DNA of 64,000 nt from Sinorhizobium numidicum (lineage in GTDB: Bacteria > Pseudomonadota > Alphaproteobacteria > Rhizobiales > Rhizobiaceae): assembly GCF_029892045.1 (NCBI RefSeq), contig NZ_CP120368.1, positions 2,106,001-2,170,000 on the forward strand. The letters run 5' to 3'. Both the position numbers and the translations under genes were made by a program. This document shows, piece by piece, positions 47,445 through 56,591 of the stretch. A model generated the notes under the pieces. That model was not told the DNA's origin and did not search any database. It saw only the letters and a list, made by a program, of their open reading frames with translations. How positions within the stretch are numbered: position 1 is the first letter of the stretch; each line of letters begins with the position of its first letter.

Positions 47445-47492
47445 ATCACGATGATTTTGGGTAGGGTCGACCCAAAAATCATGAACGTGATC
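47444..47492. repeat. Palindrome overlapping the FAH-family stop codon
   Basis: GATCACGATGATTTTGGGT and ACCCAAAAATCATGAACGTGATC form a long imperfect stem. It starts at the last base of the stop codon and is the first of three palindromes in a row. Confidence 0.8.
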
Positions 47493-47509
47493 GATCCCGA
47501 TAAGTTACC

Positions 47510-47553
47510 GCGGGATGCGGGCGGAAAACCGCGCACATTTTTCCTCATCCCGC
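47510..47553. repeat. Palindrome with GCGGGATG arms
   Basis: Perfect outer arms GCGGGATG/CATCCCGC and an inner GCGGAAAACCGC stem. It directly abuts a RIME-type element. Confidence 0.8.
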
Positions 47554-47554
47554 T

Positions 47555-47658
47555 CTGCAGCGCCGTGCGCCTTTTCAGACGCACAAAGGTCGCTATAGCA
47601 CTTTGAATTGCTGCGTGGTTTTATCATTAAATCGATCCGATTAAGGACACATGCAGTA
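47555..47658 (-). repeat. RIME-type element, full copy in reverse orientation
   Basis: The reverse complement aligns over its full 104 bp with the element at 10856-10961, including both palindromes and the spacer TTCAAA. It ends 16 bases before the carbonic anhydrase start codon, so it is part of that gene's leader or promoter region. Confidence 0.85.
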
Positions 47659-47673
47659 GTGAAGGAGCCTCCA

Positions 47674-48204
47674 ATGCCACTCTACGCCCTCGGATCACTG
47701 CAGCCGCAAACGCCGCCGGAAGGCAGCTACTGGGTCGCGCCTGACGCCAACGTCATCGGCCAGGTCGAGATCGGCGAGGACGTCGGCATCTGGTTCGGCG
47801 CGACGCTGCGCGGCGACAACGAGCCGATCCGCATCGGCGCGCGCACCAATATTCAGGAAGCCGTCGTCATCCACGTCGATTCGGGTTTCCCGACGACGAT
47901 CGGCGAAGGCTGCACCATCGGCCACCGCGCGATCATTCATGGCTGCACGATCGGCGACAATTCCCTGATCGGCATGGGCGCCACGGTGCTCAACGGCGCG
48001 AAGATCGGCAGGAACTGCCTCATCGGCGCCAATGCGCTGATCACGGAGGGCAAGGAATTCCCGGACAATTCGCTGATCGTCGGCTCCCCGGCCAAGGTGG
48101 TGCGCACACTCGATGATGCCGCCGTGGAAGCGTTGAAGCGCTCGGCCGAACATTATGTGAAGAACTCGGAGCGCTACGCCGCCCAGCTCACGCTGCTGGA
48201 TTGA
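47674..48204 (+). CDS. Gamma-class carbonic anhydrase-family protein
   Basis: A 176-residue left-handed beta-helix protein with hexapeptide repeats. It carries RGDNEPIRIGARTNIQEAVVIHVD and IGHRAIIHGCTIGD, with the three expected metal-binding histidines, and a C-terminal helix. Members may hydrate carbon dioxide or be non-catalytic. GAAGGAG precedes the ATG at 47674; the frame extends into the repeat upstream. Confidence 0.9.
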   Translation: MPLYALGSLQPQTPPEGSYWVAPDANVIGQVEIGEDVGIWFGATLRGDNEPIRIGARTNIQEAVVIHVDSGFPTTIGEGCTIGHRAIIHGCTIGDNSLIGMGATVLNGAKIGRNCLIGANALITEGKEFPDNSLIVGSPAKVVRTLDDAAVEALKRSAEHYVKNSERYAAQLTLLD

Positions 48205-48316
48205 GTTGCCACCGGTCTTTCCCGCGACGAGACGCAGCGCCTCCACGAAAATAGCTTCGCATAGAGCTGAACCACCGGCGCGGCCTGCTGCTGATCAAAT
48301 AGCTCCGTGATGTCAA

Positions 48317-48712
48317 TCAGACGCAGCTCTTGCAGTGGCCGCGAATTTCGATGGTCGTCTTCTCGGTCTTGAAGTCTTGCGCGCGAACAAGTGTCGAGAG
48401 ACGCTGCTCGATCGCTTCGTCGTGGAACTCCGTGACCTGTCCGCAGTCTTCGCAGATGGTGAAGGCCGTTACCCCGTGATCGTGCTCATGCTCGTGCGGG
48501 CATGTACAGGCGACGAAGGCGTTGAGGCTTTCAAGCCGATGAACGAGCCCGTATTCGAGGAGCTTGTCGAGCGCGCGGTAAACCTGCAGCGGCGCGCGAA
48601 AGCCCTGGTCGCGCAACTTGTCGAGAATGGTGTAGGCGCTGAGCGGCCCATCCGAATGGGCAAGCGCACCCATGACCAGGGACTGGTTTTTCGTCAGTTG
48701 CGGCATGCCCAT
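48317..48712 (-). CDS. zur: Zinc uptake regulator Zur (Fur family)
   Basis: A 131-residue Fur-family repressor. A winged helix (LTKNQSLVMGALAHSDGPLSAY) is followed by a histidine-rich loop HEHEHDHG and the structural zinc cysteines CEDC and CKSC. The location directly downstream of znuB, with the ATG overlapping the znuB stop (TGATG), supports Zur rather than Fur. It would bind the palindromes between znuC and znuA when zinc is sufficient. ATG 48706 is an alternative start. Confidence 0.92.
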   Translation of the reverse strand: MGMPQLTKNQSLVMGALAHSDGPLSAYTILDKLRDQGFRAPLQVYRALDKLLEYGLVHRLESLNAFVACTCPHEHEHDHGVTAFTICEDCGQVTEFHDEAIEQRLSTLVRAQDFKTEKTTIEIRGHCKSCV

Positions 48713-49536
48713 CAGTGACGTCCTCCATGCGAATGTGACGCGCTCTCGATCCGCCGGCCGACCGGCAGGAGACTGAGCACGAAAAGTGACAGCGCCGCGA
48801 CGACGATAGACGGTCCGGATGGCGTGTCCCAGTGGAGCGAGCCGAAAAGACCGCCGGCGACGGCAAGTGCGCCGATCAGCGACGCGAGAACCGCCATCAC
48901 CTCCGGCGAGGTTGCGAAACGGCGGGCGGTCGCCGCCGGTATGATCAGGAGCGATGTGATCAGCAGGATGCCGACGATCTTCATGGCGATGGCGATCACC
49001 AGCGCCATCAGCAGCATGAAGAAGAGCCGCGCTCTCTCCGGTTTCAAGCCCTCGGCCTCGGCGAGTTCAGGATTGACGGTCGAGGCGAGCAGCGGCCGCC
49101 AGAGATAGACGAGCGCGAAGATCACCAGGATGCCGCCGCCCCAGATGATATCGATGTCGTATTCGGAGACGGCAAGAATATCGCCGAAGAGGAAGCCGAC
49201 GAGATCGATCCTCACCCAGGTCATGAAGGCGACGATCACAAGGCCGATCGACAGCGCCGAGTGCGACAGAATGCCGAGCAGCGCATCCGTCGACAGCACG
49301 CCGCGCTTCTGCAGGAAGAGCAGGAGCAGCGAGACGATCGAGGCGACGATGAAGACGCTCACCATCAGATTGAGTTCGAGAAGCAGCGACAGCGCGACGC
49401 CGAGCAGCGCCGAATGCGCCATGGTGTCGCCGAAATAGGCCATGCGACGCCAGATGACGAAGCAGCCGAGCGGACCCGCCACCATGGCGATGCCGATGCC
49501 GGCGACGAGCGCGCGAATGAAGAAATCGTCAAGCAT
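48712..49536 (-). CDS. znuB: Zinc ABC transporter permease ZnuB
   Basis: A 274-residue inner-membrane permease with seven to eight hydrophobic segments and the family motifs GCFVIWRRMAYFGDTMAHSALLGVA and AMKIVGILLITSLLIIPAATAR. The ATG at 49536 has GGAGGAG upstream and overlaps znuC by eight bases. It ends in a histidine-containing tail (SHSHGGRH). Confidence 0.94.
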   Translation of the reverse strand: MLDDFFIRALVAGIGIAMVAGPLGCFVIWRRMAYFGDTMAHSALLGVALSLLLELNLMVSVFIVASIVSLLLLFLQKRGVLSTDALLGILSHSALSIGLVIVAFMTWVRIDLVGFLFGDILAVSEYDIDIIWGGGILVIFALVYLWRPLLASTVNPELAEAEGLKPERARLFFMLLMALVIAIAMKIVGILLITSLLIIPAATARRFATSPEVMAVLASLIGALAVAGGLFGSLHWDTPSGPSIVVAALSLFVLSLLPVGRRIESASHSHGGRH

Positions 49537-50437
49537 CGCGCTTCTCCTCCGTTTCAAAGCCGTGCAGCCGCGCGTGGTGTCCGCATCCGCAGTCGGGATC
49601 ATGATCGTGCACGTCCTCGGCCGCTTCGTGGTGGTGGTGGCCGTCGCCCGGAAAACAGCTTTCGGCGATGCTGCCGTCCGCGTGCAGCACCCGCCCGTCC
49701 GGAAGATGGGTGTGGTCGTGGTGGTGACTGTAGACGGCAAGCGCGCTGGCGGCGCGGCGGCCGAACAGTTTCAGATATTCGGGGCTCTGGCTCACCGCCT
49801 GCGGCGTTCCGCGGCAGCAGACATGGCCGTTCAGGCAGACGACCGTATCGGTTTCCGCCATGACGATATGAAGATCATGCGAGATCATCAGTATGCCGCA
49901 GCCGGTCCGGTTACGGATCTGCTTAATCAGCTCGTAAAGTGCGATTTCGCCGGAAAAATCGACGCCCTGTACCGGTTCGTCGAGAACGAGCAGATCGGGC
50001 TTGCGGGCAATCGCGCGTGCCAAGAGCGCCCGCTGGAATTCGCCGCCGGATAGATGCTGCACCTCCGCCTTTGCCATGTGCAGCATGCCCGTCGCGGCAA
50101 GTGCTTCCTCGATCTCGCGGCCCTTCAGCGGTCCTGTCAGCGTCATCAGCCGCTCGACCGTCAGCGGCAGGGTCCAGTCGACGGAAAGCTTCTGCGGCAC
50201 ATAGCCGACCTTCAGGCCTGCGATCCGCTCGACATGGCCCTCGTCCGGCTTGAGCACGCCGATCGCCGTCTTCGCCGTCGTCGATTTTCCCGACCCGTTC
50301 GGCCCAATCAGCGTCACGATTTCACCGCGGCTGATCGAAAACTCGACGCCCCGCACGAGCCATCGCCCGTTGCGGCGCACGCCCGCATTGGTGAGGCCGA
50401 CGAGCGGAGACGCTTCTGGTGATCGGAAATTCAGCAT
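49529..50437 (-). CDS. znuC: Zinc ABC transporter ATPase ZnuC
   Basis: A 302-residue ATPase: Walker A GPNGSGKSTTAK, Q loop YVPQKLSVDW, signature LSGGEFQRALLARA, Walker B LLVLDEPVQGVD, H loop ISHDLHIV. The last 65 residues form a His/Asp/Cys-rich tail (HHHDHTH, GDGHHHHEA, DHDPDCGCGHH) likely to bind zinc. The start at 50437 excludes 90 unsupported codons that would cover the operator region. Confidence 0.94.
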   Translation of the reverse strand: MLNFRSPEASPLVGLTNAGVRRNGRWLVRGVEFSISRGEIVTLIGPNGSGKSTTAKTAIGVLKPDEGHVERIAGLKVGYVPQKLSVDWTLPLTVERLMTLTGPLKGREIEEALAATGMLHMAKAEVQHLSGGEFQRALLARAIARKPDLLVLDEPVQGVDFSGEIALYELIKQIRNRTGCGILMISHDLHIVMAETDTVVCLNGHVCCRGTPQAVSQSPEYLKLFGRRAASALAVYSHHHDHTHLPDGRVLHADGSIAESCFPGDGHHHHEAAEDVHDHDPDCGCGHHARLHGFETEEKRDA

Positions 50438-50480
50438 CGAAAAAATTCCGGATTGGTCGTTGCCACTGGCTATCGCACAC

Positions 50481-50516
50481 GTTATAGCATAACGCAATTG
50501 ATGTAATAACATTACA
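50481..50516. promoter_or_regulatory. Two putative Zur boxes between znuC and znuA
   Basis: GTTATAGCATAAC (50481-50493) and the perfect palindrome TGTAATAACATTACA (50502-50516). Both have the GTTATA/TATAAC-like dyad known for alphaproteobacterial Zur sites and lie in the divergent promoter region. Dual occupancy could repress both directions. Confidence 0.8.
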
Positions 50517-50585
50517 GGACGGTGTTGCGCAACGTCGAAGCGCAATGTCGTTACTGCGCCATAACTTTCAACCTCGGAGTAACCG

Positions 50586-51599
50586 ATGAAATCGACGTCC
50601 GCCCTGCTCTTTGCATCCACCGTCCTCCTGTCGTCGCCGGCCTGGGCAGATGGACCCGATGTGGTGGCCTCCATAAAGCCGGTCCACTCCCTCGTCGCCT
50701 CGATCATGGAGGGCGTGGGCGAGCCGTCGCTGATCGTGGAGGGTGGCGCCTCGCCGCATACCTACAACATGAAACCGTCGAATGCCGCCGCTTTGCAGGC
50801 GGCAAAGCTTGTATTCTGGATGGGTCCCGGTCTCGAAGCCTTCCTTGAGAAGCCGCTCGATGCGCTTGGCGAGGGCGCCAAGGTCGTTGAACTCAGCGAA
50901 GCGCCGGGGATCGAGAAGCTGAAGTTCCGCGAGGGCGGCGCTTTCGAAGCCCACGTTGACGAGGACGAACATGGTGCCGAGGAAGCCGGCAAGGACCATG
51001 ACGGCGATGACCATGCCGCCCAGCCGGAAGCCGCCGCCGAACACGATCATGACGAGGGTCACGATCATGCCGAGGGCGAATTCGACATGCATATGTGGCT
51101 CGATCCGATGAACGCCAAGGCGATGGCCGCAGAGATCGAGAAGGCCCTGGCCGAGGCGGATCCGCAAAACGCCAACGCTTACAAGACCAATCTGGATAAG
51201 CTCAATCAAAGGCTCTACGCGCTGGACAAGAACCTCGCTGAGACGGTGGCACCGGTCAAGGACAGGCCTTTCGTCGTCTTCCACGACGCCTACCAGTATT
51301 TCGAGCATCGTTATAAGGTGCGCGTCGCCGGCTCGATCACCGTCAGCCCCGAAGTGTTGCCGGGCGCCGAACGGCTTTCGGAGATCCACGCCAAGATCGA
51401 GGATCTCGGCGCAACCTGCGTCTTCGCCGAGCCGCAGTTCGAGCCGAAGCTGATCAATGTCGTCATCGAAGGCACGCCGGCAAAATCCGGTACGCTGGAT
51501 CCTGAGGCGGCGACCCTCGACGCCGGGCCGGATCTCTACTTCCGCCTGATGGAAAATATCGGCGCGTCGCTGAAATCCTGCCTCGCCTCGGCGAGCTGA
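50586..51599 (+). CDS. znuA: Periplasmic zinc-binding protein ZnuA
   Basis: A 337-residue cluster 9 binding protein. A signal peptide (STALLFASTVLLSSPAWA-like) precedes VVASIKPVHSLVASIM and the first ligand region GGASPHTYNMKPS. A long acidic His-rich loop (residues 120-165, such as EHDHDEGHDHAEGE) is the zinc-gathering loop typical of ZnuA. Further ligands are in MHMWLDPMN, VFHDAYQYF and FAEPQFEP. Divergent from znuCB-zur. Confidence 0.94.
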   Translation: MKSTSALLFASTVLLSSPAWADGPDVVASIKPVHSLVASIMEGVGEPSLIVEGGASPHTYNMKPSNAAALQAAKLVFWMGPGLEAFLEKPLDALGEGAKVVELSEAPGIEKLKFREGGAFEAHVDEDEHGAEEAGKDHDGDDHAAQPEAAAEHDHDEGHDHAEGEFDMHMWLDPMNAKAMAAEIEKALAEADPQNANAYKTNLDKLNQRLYALDKNLAETVAPVKDRPFVVFHDAYQYFEHRYKVRVAGSITVSPEVLPGAERLSEIHAKIEDLGATCVFAEPQFEPKLINVVIEGTPAKSGTLDPEAATLDAGPDLYFRLMENIGASLKSCLASAS

Positions 51600-51620
51600 A
51601 GTCGTCCTCCCAAGACGGCG

Positions 51621-51646
51621 AAGGCGGGCTCGCAAGCCCGCCTTTT
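51621..51646 (+). terminator. Terminator of znuA
   Basis: A perfect 10-bp stem AAGGCGGGCT/AGCCCGCCTT with a CGCA tetraloop and TTTT, 21 bases after the stop. Confidence 0.93.
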
Positions 51647-51713
51647 CTTGTTCCGTGACGTCTGACCCGGCCGGCGGACTGCGCCCCTCCCGTGCCTTTC
51701 TGCGATCGCGGGA

Positions 51714-52082
51714 TCAGTGAGCTGATGCCAAGCCGACGATCACACCGGTCGCAAGGCTGATTAGCAGGAACTCGTTGTCGACGCGCACCCATTGCTGCCC
51801 CCGCGGCGGCGAGCGCAGCTTGTAGCGGCGATAGTCGCGAACATAAGCCATATGGCGGCGCTCGGCCGGGCTCAGCCGATTTCCGCGTGTCCAGCGATGT
51901 TTCCTGATGATGACGCGTTTTTCAACCGTCTTTTCGACACGCTTTTCGATATGGCGATCAGCCGGCCTGTGGCGATAGCGGTCATGCGCCTGTGCAAGCT
52001 CGAAGGAGCCCGCTGTTTGGGCAAGCGCCATCGGCGTTGCGAGGAAGGAGCTGGCGACCAGCATGATCAGAAGACGTTTCAT
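51714..52082 (-). CDS. RcnB-family periplasmic protein
   Basis: A 122-residue exported protein. A signal peptide (LLIMLVASSFLATPMALA) is followed by a basic Arg/His/Lys-rich region (YRHRPADRHIEKRVEK). The C-terminal half reads MAYVRDYRRYKLRSPPRGQQWVRVDNEFLLISLATGVI, the pattern of the RcnB (nickel/cobalt homeostasis) family. A metal role is only family inference. GAAAGGAAA precedes the ATG. Confidence 0.83.
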   Translation of the reverse strand: MKRLLIMLVASSFLATPMALAQTAGSFELAQAHDRYRHRPADRHIEKRVEKTVEKRVIIRKHRWTRGNRLSPAERRHMAYVRDYRRYKLRSPPRGQQWVRVDNEFLLISLATGVIVGLASAH

Positions 52083-52208
52083 AGGGTTTCCTTTCGTAGT
52101 GCCCCTTGAAACTAGGCTCTCAAAGCTGAACGGAATATGAAGTCATGCATTACAATTCTGTAATGATAACTGAGGCTTATATCGATTTTCTTATAGACGG
52201 ATTTCAGC

Positions 52209-53834
52209 CTAGACGCTGATCGCCTGGTAACGAAACCGGTCGAAATCGGCCGGCATGGCGCAGCCAGAGGTGTCGAACGCGAACATGCCCGTGAAGGCTC
52301 CGGTGAAGGAGCCGTGCTCACCACGCCCGCCTTCGTCCGAAATCATGCCGGCATCGAGCACCGGCCCGACCGGGATCCAGCGATCCCGCGCCACCGCTCT
52401 CCAGAAGAACTGAAGATCATTGTCCCTCACCTCCATGGCGAGATGGACCGGACCTTCAGGGATGGCGACGCCGCTGCCGACCGGGAACTCCAGCCGCCCA
52501 TGCGGAAAATCGCCCGGGCAGGAAAGGATAATCACGACACGTCCGAGCGTCTCATGCCGGGTGACGCCGAGCGCATGAAATTTGTGCCGGTTATAGTAGT
52601 GCGTGAGGCCCGCGACCTGCTGGTAGGTTTCGGGCGCAAACTCGACGGCGGTCTCCGCCCGGAAGAAATGGTGCTCCTGCCGCCGCGCCACCAGCGCCTG
52701 CTCGAACCAACTGCCAATGCTCTCGCGGCCGAAGAGGCGGAGGTGCCCCTCGCGCCATGTGAGCGAGAATATCCGCTCCGGCACGGGTGTACGCAGCCAT
52801 TGGAACTCGAAGGGAAGCTCTGGCTCGTCAAAATCGGTCTCGATCGCGGCCGGCTGCAGGAGAGCGCTCGTACGGGCCGGCGCAGCCACTGTTACGTCCG
52901 GTACCACGCTGCCGTTTTCGAGATAGAGCCAGCCATCCTCGCGCCAGACGCATTTTTGCAGCGCCGTCTCGCGGCCGAGCGTGCAGCGGCGCAAGGGCGG
53001 CAACGGACGGCCGCAAAGATGGGTGTGGTAGGGCTGCCCGTCCGGCGTCTCCACGTACTGGCCGTGCCCGGCCCGCTGGAGCGCGGCCTCGGGGTGATCC
53101 TTCGACGTGATGAGATGGACGTTCGGATGCATCTCGTAAGGGCCGTCGATCGCGCGCGAACGCGCCATCGTCACCGCGTGGTCATAGCCCGTACCGCCTT
53201 CGGCCGTTGTCAGATAGTACCAGCCGTCGCGCTTGAAGAGATGCGGCCCCTCGACCAGGCCGAGCGCGCTGCCGGCAAAGATGTTCTTGACCGGACCGAC
53301 GAGCTTGCGGGTGCGCTCATCCCATTCCTGTAGCAGAATGCCGTCGAAGGCGGGATGCTTCGGCGCCCCGCCGAAGCTCTCGGTTCGGTGGTTCCATTGC
53401 ATGTTGAGGAACCATTTGCGGCCGTCGTCGTCATGGAAGAGCGAGGGGTCGAAACCCGACGAATTGACATAGACCGGATCGGACCAGGTCGCCTCGACGG
53501 CTTCCGCGGTGACGATGTAATTGTGGGCGTCCTTGAAGTTTCCGTCGAAGCGCTTGACGTCGGTGTAGACGAGCCAGAACAACCCGTCGCAATAGGAAAG
53601 GCATGGTGCCCAGACGCCGCAACTGTCGGGATTGCCGCGCATGTCGAGCTGGCTCGCACGCTCAAGCGGGCGGCGTATCAAGCGCCAGTTCACGAGGTCG
53701 CGTGAATGGTGGATCTGCACACCCGGATACCATTCGAAGGTTGAGGTGGCGATGTAGTAATCGTCGCCGACCCGGCAGATCGACGGGTCGGGATTGAAGC
53801 CCGGCAGGATCGGATTGCGGATCATCGCGGCCAT
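52209..53834 (-). CDS. Glycoside hydrolase family 43 (beta-xylosidase/arabinofuranosidase-like)
   Basis: A 541-residue cytoplasmic enzyme without signal peptide. The five-bladed propeller starts NPILPGFNPDPSICRVGDDYY with the catalytic base Asp. The pKa-modulating Asp is in SSGFDPSLFHDDDG and the acid Glu in GLVEGPHLFKRDGWYYL. A C-terminal beta-sandwich (from about residue 330) is typical of XynB-type beta-xylosidases. GGAGGAG supports the start at 53834. It likely cleaves imported xylo- or arabino-oligosaccharides. Its neighbour is a divergent TRAP transporter, not a sugar ABC system. Confidence 0.9.
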   Translation of the reverse strand: MAAMIRNPILPGFNPDPSICRVGDDYYIATSTFEWYPGVQIHHSRDLVNWRLIRRPLERASQLDMRGNPDSCGVWAPCLSYCDGLFWLVYTDVKRFDGNFKDAHNYIVTAEAVEATWSDPVYVNSSGFDPSLFHDDDGRKWFLNMQWNHRTESFGGAPKHPAFDGILLQEWDERTRKLVGPVKNIFAGSALGLVEGPHLFKRDGWYYLTTAEGGTGYDHAVTMARSRAIDGPYEMHPNVHLITSKDHPEAALQRAGHGQYVETPDGQPYHTHLCGRPLPPLRRCTLGRETALQKCVWREDGWLYLENGSVVPDVTVAAPARTSALLQPAAIETDFDEPELPFEFQWLRTPVPERIFSLTWREGHLRLFGRESIGSWFEQALVARRQEHHFFRAETAVEFAPETYQQVAGLTHYYNRHKFHALGVTRHETLGRVVIILSCPGDFPHGRLEFPVGSGVAIPEGPVHLAMEVRDNDLQFFWRAVARDRWIPVGPVLDAGMISDEGGRGEHGSFTGAFTGMFAFDTSGCAMPADFDRFRYQAISV

Positions 53835-54171
53835 CTGTTGCTCCTCCATTTCGGCGAAGCATCCAGCCCGAAACTCGGGGCCGTTTCAAGGCCTGTGTGA
53901 CGGTTTCCCCATCAGGAAATAGCGTCCGCCAGGCCCCGAATCGCCTCTGCATCGGGGCGACGGTTCGCGTGCCCTCGAAGACGTTGAAGTGGTAGCCATT
54001 CGCTTGCGCCTAAGCTCTAGGCATTCCCGACCGCCTCAACACCCTACTTTCGTATAAGGATCTGTCGCCAAGTTGAAAAATGGGAGCGCGGACTTGAAAG
54101 GAGGCTTGAAATCGGCACTGTAACTGTGCTTGGCAAAAGACTAAAAAACCAGCCATGCGGGGAGGTATTTG
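53835..54171. other. Divergent intergenic region
   Basis: A 337-bp gap between the GH43 gene and the TRAP permease genes; it must hold both promoters. No clear operator or hairpin was seen. It ends with a strong GGGGAGG ribosome site. Confidence 0.4.
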
Positions 54172-54747
54172 ATGAAATCGTTACTCGGCTTCAGCCGATT
54201 GATAGACGCCGTCACCGAAAAGATCGGTAAGGCAGTCTCCTGGCTCATTCTGGTCGCTGTGCTCGTCAGCGCCGGCAACGCCGTTATCAGAAAAGCGTTC
54301 AACGTGTCGTCCAACGCCTGGCTCGAGGCGCAATGGTACCTGTTCGGCGCAGCCTTCATGTTTGCCGCCGCCTACACCTTGAGCCAGAACGAGCACATTC
54401 GGATCGATGTCGTCTACGGCATGTTTTCGCGCCGCGTGCAGCATTGGATCGACCTCTTCGGCCACGTCTTCTTCCTCATGCCGTTCGTGCTGCTGATGCT
54501 CTATTACCTCGTGCCCTACGTCCGGATGTCCTACGTATCAGGCGAGCTCTCCTCGAGCGCCGGCGGGCTGGTCATATGGCCGGCCAAGGCCATCCTGCTG
54601 ATCGGCTTCATCCTGCTCGCGCTGCAAGGCGTTTCGGAAATCATTAAGAAGATCGCCATCATGACCGGAAACATGGACGATCCGACCCCTTATGTGCCGA
54701 CCCACGCGCCGCTTGAGGACGCCGTCGTTCCGGAGGTGCGCCCGTGA
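54172..54747 (+). CDS. TRAP transporter small permease (DctQ family)
   Basis: A 191-residue protein with four transmembrane segments and the DctQ-like EAQWYLFGAAFMFAAAYTL and NEHIRIDVVYG blocks. GGGGAGG lies before the ATG. It overlaps the large permease gene by four bases (GTGA). It is most like the small subunit of the TakPQM 2-oxo-acid transporter, based on the companion binding protein. Confidence 0.9.
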   Translation: MKSLLGFSRLIDAVTEKIGKAVSWLILVAVLVSAGNAVIRKAFNVSSNAWLEAQWYLFGAAFMFAAAYTLSQNEHIRIDVVYGMFSRRVQHWIDLFGHVFFLMPFVLLMLYYLVPYVRMSYVSGELSSSAGGLVIWPAKAILLIGFILLALQGVSEIIKKIAIMTGNMDDPTPYVPTHAPLEDAVVPEVRP

Positions 54748-56540
54748 TCGAATTCATCGCTGAAAATCTGGCGCCGATCATGTTTCTTTCGCTGATCGTG
54801 TTCCTGTTGCTGGGTTATCCCGTCGCCTTCTCGCTCGCCGCCAACGGCCTCCTGTTCTTCATCATCGGCGTGGAACTCGCACCCCTTTCCGATTCGATCA
54901 ATCTCTCCTGGCCGCTGCTCAATGCACTGCCGGAACGGTTCTGGGGGGTGATGTCCAACGACACATTGCTTGCCATCCCCTTCTTTACCTTCATGGGCAT
55001 CGTGCTCGAACGCTCCGGCATGGCCGAGGACCTTCTCGACACGGTCGGCCAACTTTTTGGTCCCATCCGCGGCGGGCTTGCCTATGCGGTGATTTTCGTC
55101 GGCGCGCTACTCGCCGCGACGACCGGCGTGGTCGCGGCCTCGGTCATTGCGATGGGCCTGATTTCGCTGCCGATCATGCTGCGCTACGGCTATGACCGGC
55201 GCGTCGCCTCCGGCGTCATCGCCGCCTCCGGCACGCTCGCTCAGATCATTCCGCCGTCGCTCGTGCTGATCGTTCTCGCCGACCAGCTCGGCCGCTCCGT
55301 CGGCGACATGTATGCCGGCGCGCTGATCCCGGGTCTCGTGCTGACGGGCCTCTACATGGGCTACATCCTGCTCATGTCGTTCCTGAAGCGCGATTCCATG
55401 CCGGCGCTACCGCTCGAGGCCCGCACGCTCGGTTCGGGGGTGACGTCGCTCATTATCGCGCTCGCCGTCGCCGCCGGCATCGCCTACGCGGCCCATGTCT
55501 ATCTGTCGCCGACGCAGGGCGAAAACGCGGATATCCTCGGGGCGACCGTCGGCGTCGCGTTCATCTATGTGGTTGCTCTCATCGACAGGACTCTCAAAGT
55601 CAATGCGTTGTCTCGGCTGGCGCAGCAGGTCATCATCGTCCTGATTCCGCCGCTGGCACTGATCTTCCTCGTGCTCGGCACCATCTTCCTCGGTATCGCG
55701 ACGCCGACGGAAGGCGGAGCGATGGGCGCGGTCGGCGCCCTGATCATGGCCGCGGCCAAGGGCCGGCTGAACATGGATGTCATCCGCGCCGCACTCGCCT
55801 CGACGACGCGTCTTTCCGCCTTCGTGCTGTTCATCCTGATTGGCGCGCGTGTGTTCTCGCTGACCTTTTATGGCGTCAACGGGCACCTGTGGGTGGAGCA
55901 CTTGCTGACCGCGCTGCCGGGCGGCGAAGTTGGCTTCCTGATCACCGTCAACGTGCTCGTCTTCTTCCTGGCGTTCTTCCTCGACTTCTTCGAGCTCGCA
56001 TTCATCATCGTGCCGCTGCTCGCACCGGCGGCCGACAAGCTCGGGATTGATCCCATCTGGTTCGGCGTGCTGCTCGGCATCAACATGCAGACGAGCTTCA
56101 TGCATCCGCCCTTCGGTTTCGCGCTCTTCTACCTGCGCTCGGTTGCAGCGAGAGTGCACTACCTCGACAAGGTAACCGGCAAGATGACGCAACCGGTGAC
56201 CACCGGCCAGATCTATTGGGGTGCCGTGCCCTTTGTCGGCATCCAGATCCTGATGGTGGCGCTGACGATCCTCTTCCCGCAGATGGTCCTGCACTACAAG
56301 GGAAGCGGCGCGGTGGTTGATCCGTCGACGATCAAGATCGAAGTGCCCGGCTTCGGCCAGGGAGGCGGAGGCCTGACGCTGCCGGACAACGGCGGTGGCC
56401 TGGGTCTCCCCGGCGGTCTGCAACTCCCCGGTGGCAGTCCGCTCGACGGCGGCCAGCAGCAGCAACCGGGGCAACAGAACGCCCCTCAGCAGAACAAGCC
56501 GCCGGCGACCGATCTTAGCGCACCGCCGTCATTCAACTGA
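54744..56540 (+). CDS. TRAP transporter large permease (DctM family) with low-complexity tail
   Basis: A 598-residue permease starting at GTG. It has about twelve hydrophobic segments and the blocks PFFTFMGIVLERSGMAEDLL, ASGTLAQIIPPSLVLIVLADQ and GIATPTEGGAMGAVGALI. It is longer than the usual 425-residue DctM because of a membrane region inserted in the middle (about 240-300), as in the TakM-like group. A 65-residue Gly/Pro/Gln tail (GGGLGLPGGLQLPGG, QQQQPGQQN) follows the last helix. Confidence 0.9.
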   Translation: MIEFIAENLAPIMFLSLIVFLLLGYPVAFSLAANGLLFFIIGVELAPLSDSINLSWPLLNALPERFWGVMSNDTLLAIPFFTFMGIVLERSGMAEDLLDTVGQLFGPIRGGLAYAVIFVGALLAATTGVVAASVIAMGLISLPIMLRYGYDRRVASGVIAASGTLAQIIPPSLVLIVLADQLGRSVGDMYAGALIPGLVLTGLYMGYILLMSFLKRDSMPALPLEARTLGSGVTSLIIALAVAAGIAYAAHVYLSPTQGENADILGATVGVAFIYVVALIDRTLKVNALSRLAQQVIIVLIPPLALIFLVLGTIFLGIATPTEGGAMGAVGALIMAAAKGRLNMDVIRAALASTTRLSAFVLFILIGARVFSLTFYGVNGHLWVEHLLTALPGGEVGFLITVNVLVFFLAFFLDFFELAFIIVPLLAPAADKLGIDPIWFGVLLGINMQTSFMHPPFGFALFYLRSVAARVHYLDKVTGKMTQPVTTGQIYWGAVPFVGIQILMVALTILFPQMVLHYKGSGAVVDPSTIKIEVPGFGQGGGGLTLPDNGGGLGLPGGLQLPGGSPLDGGQQQQPGQQNAPQQNKPPATDLSAPPSFN

Positions 56541-56591
56541 ATGCGGAAGGGCCGTCCGCCGCGTCGGCCCTCCTCCTCTCGTCCATAAAAC

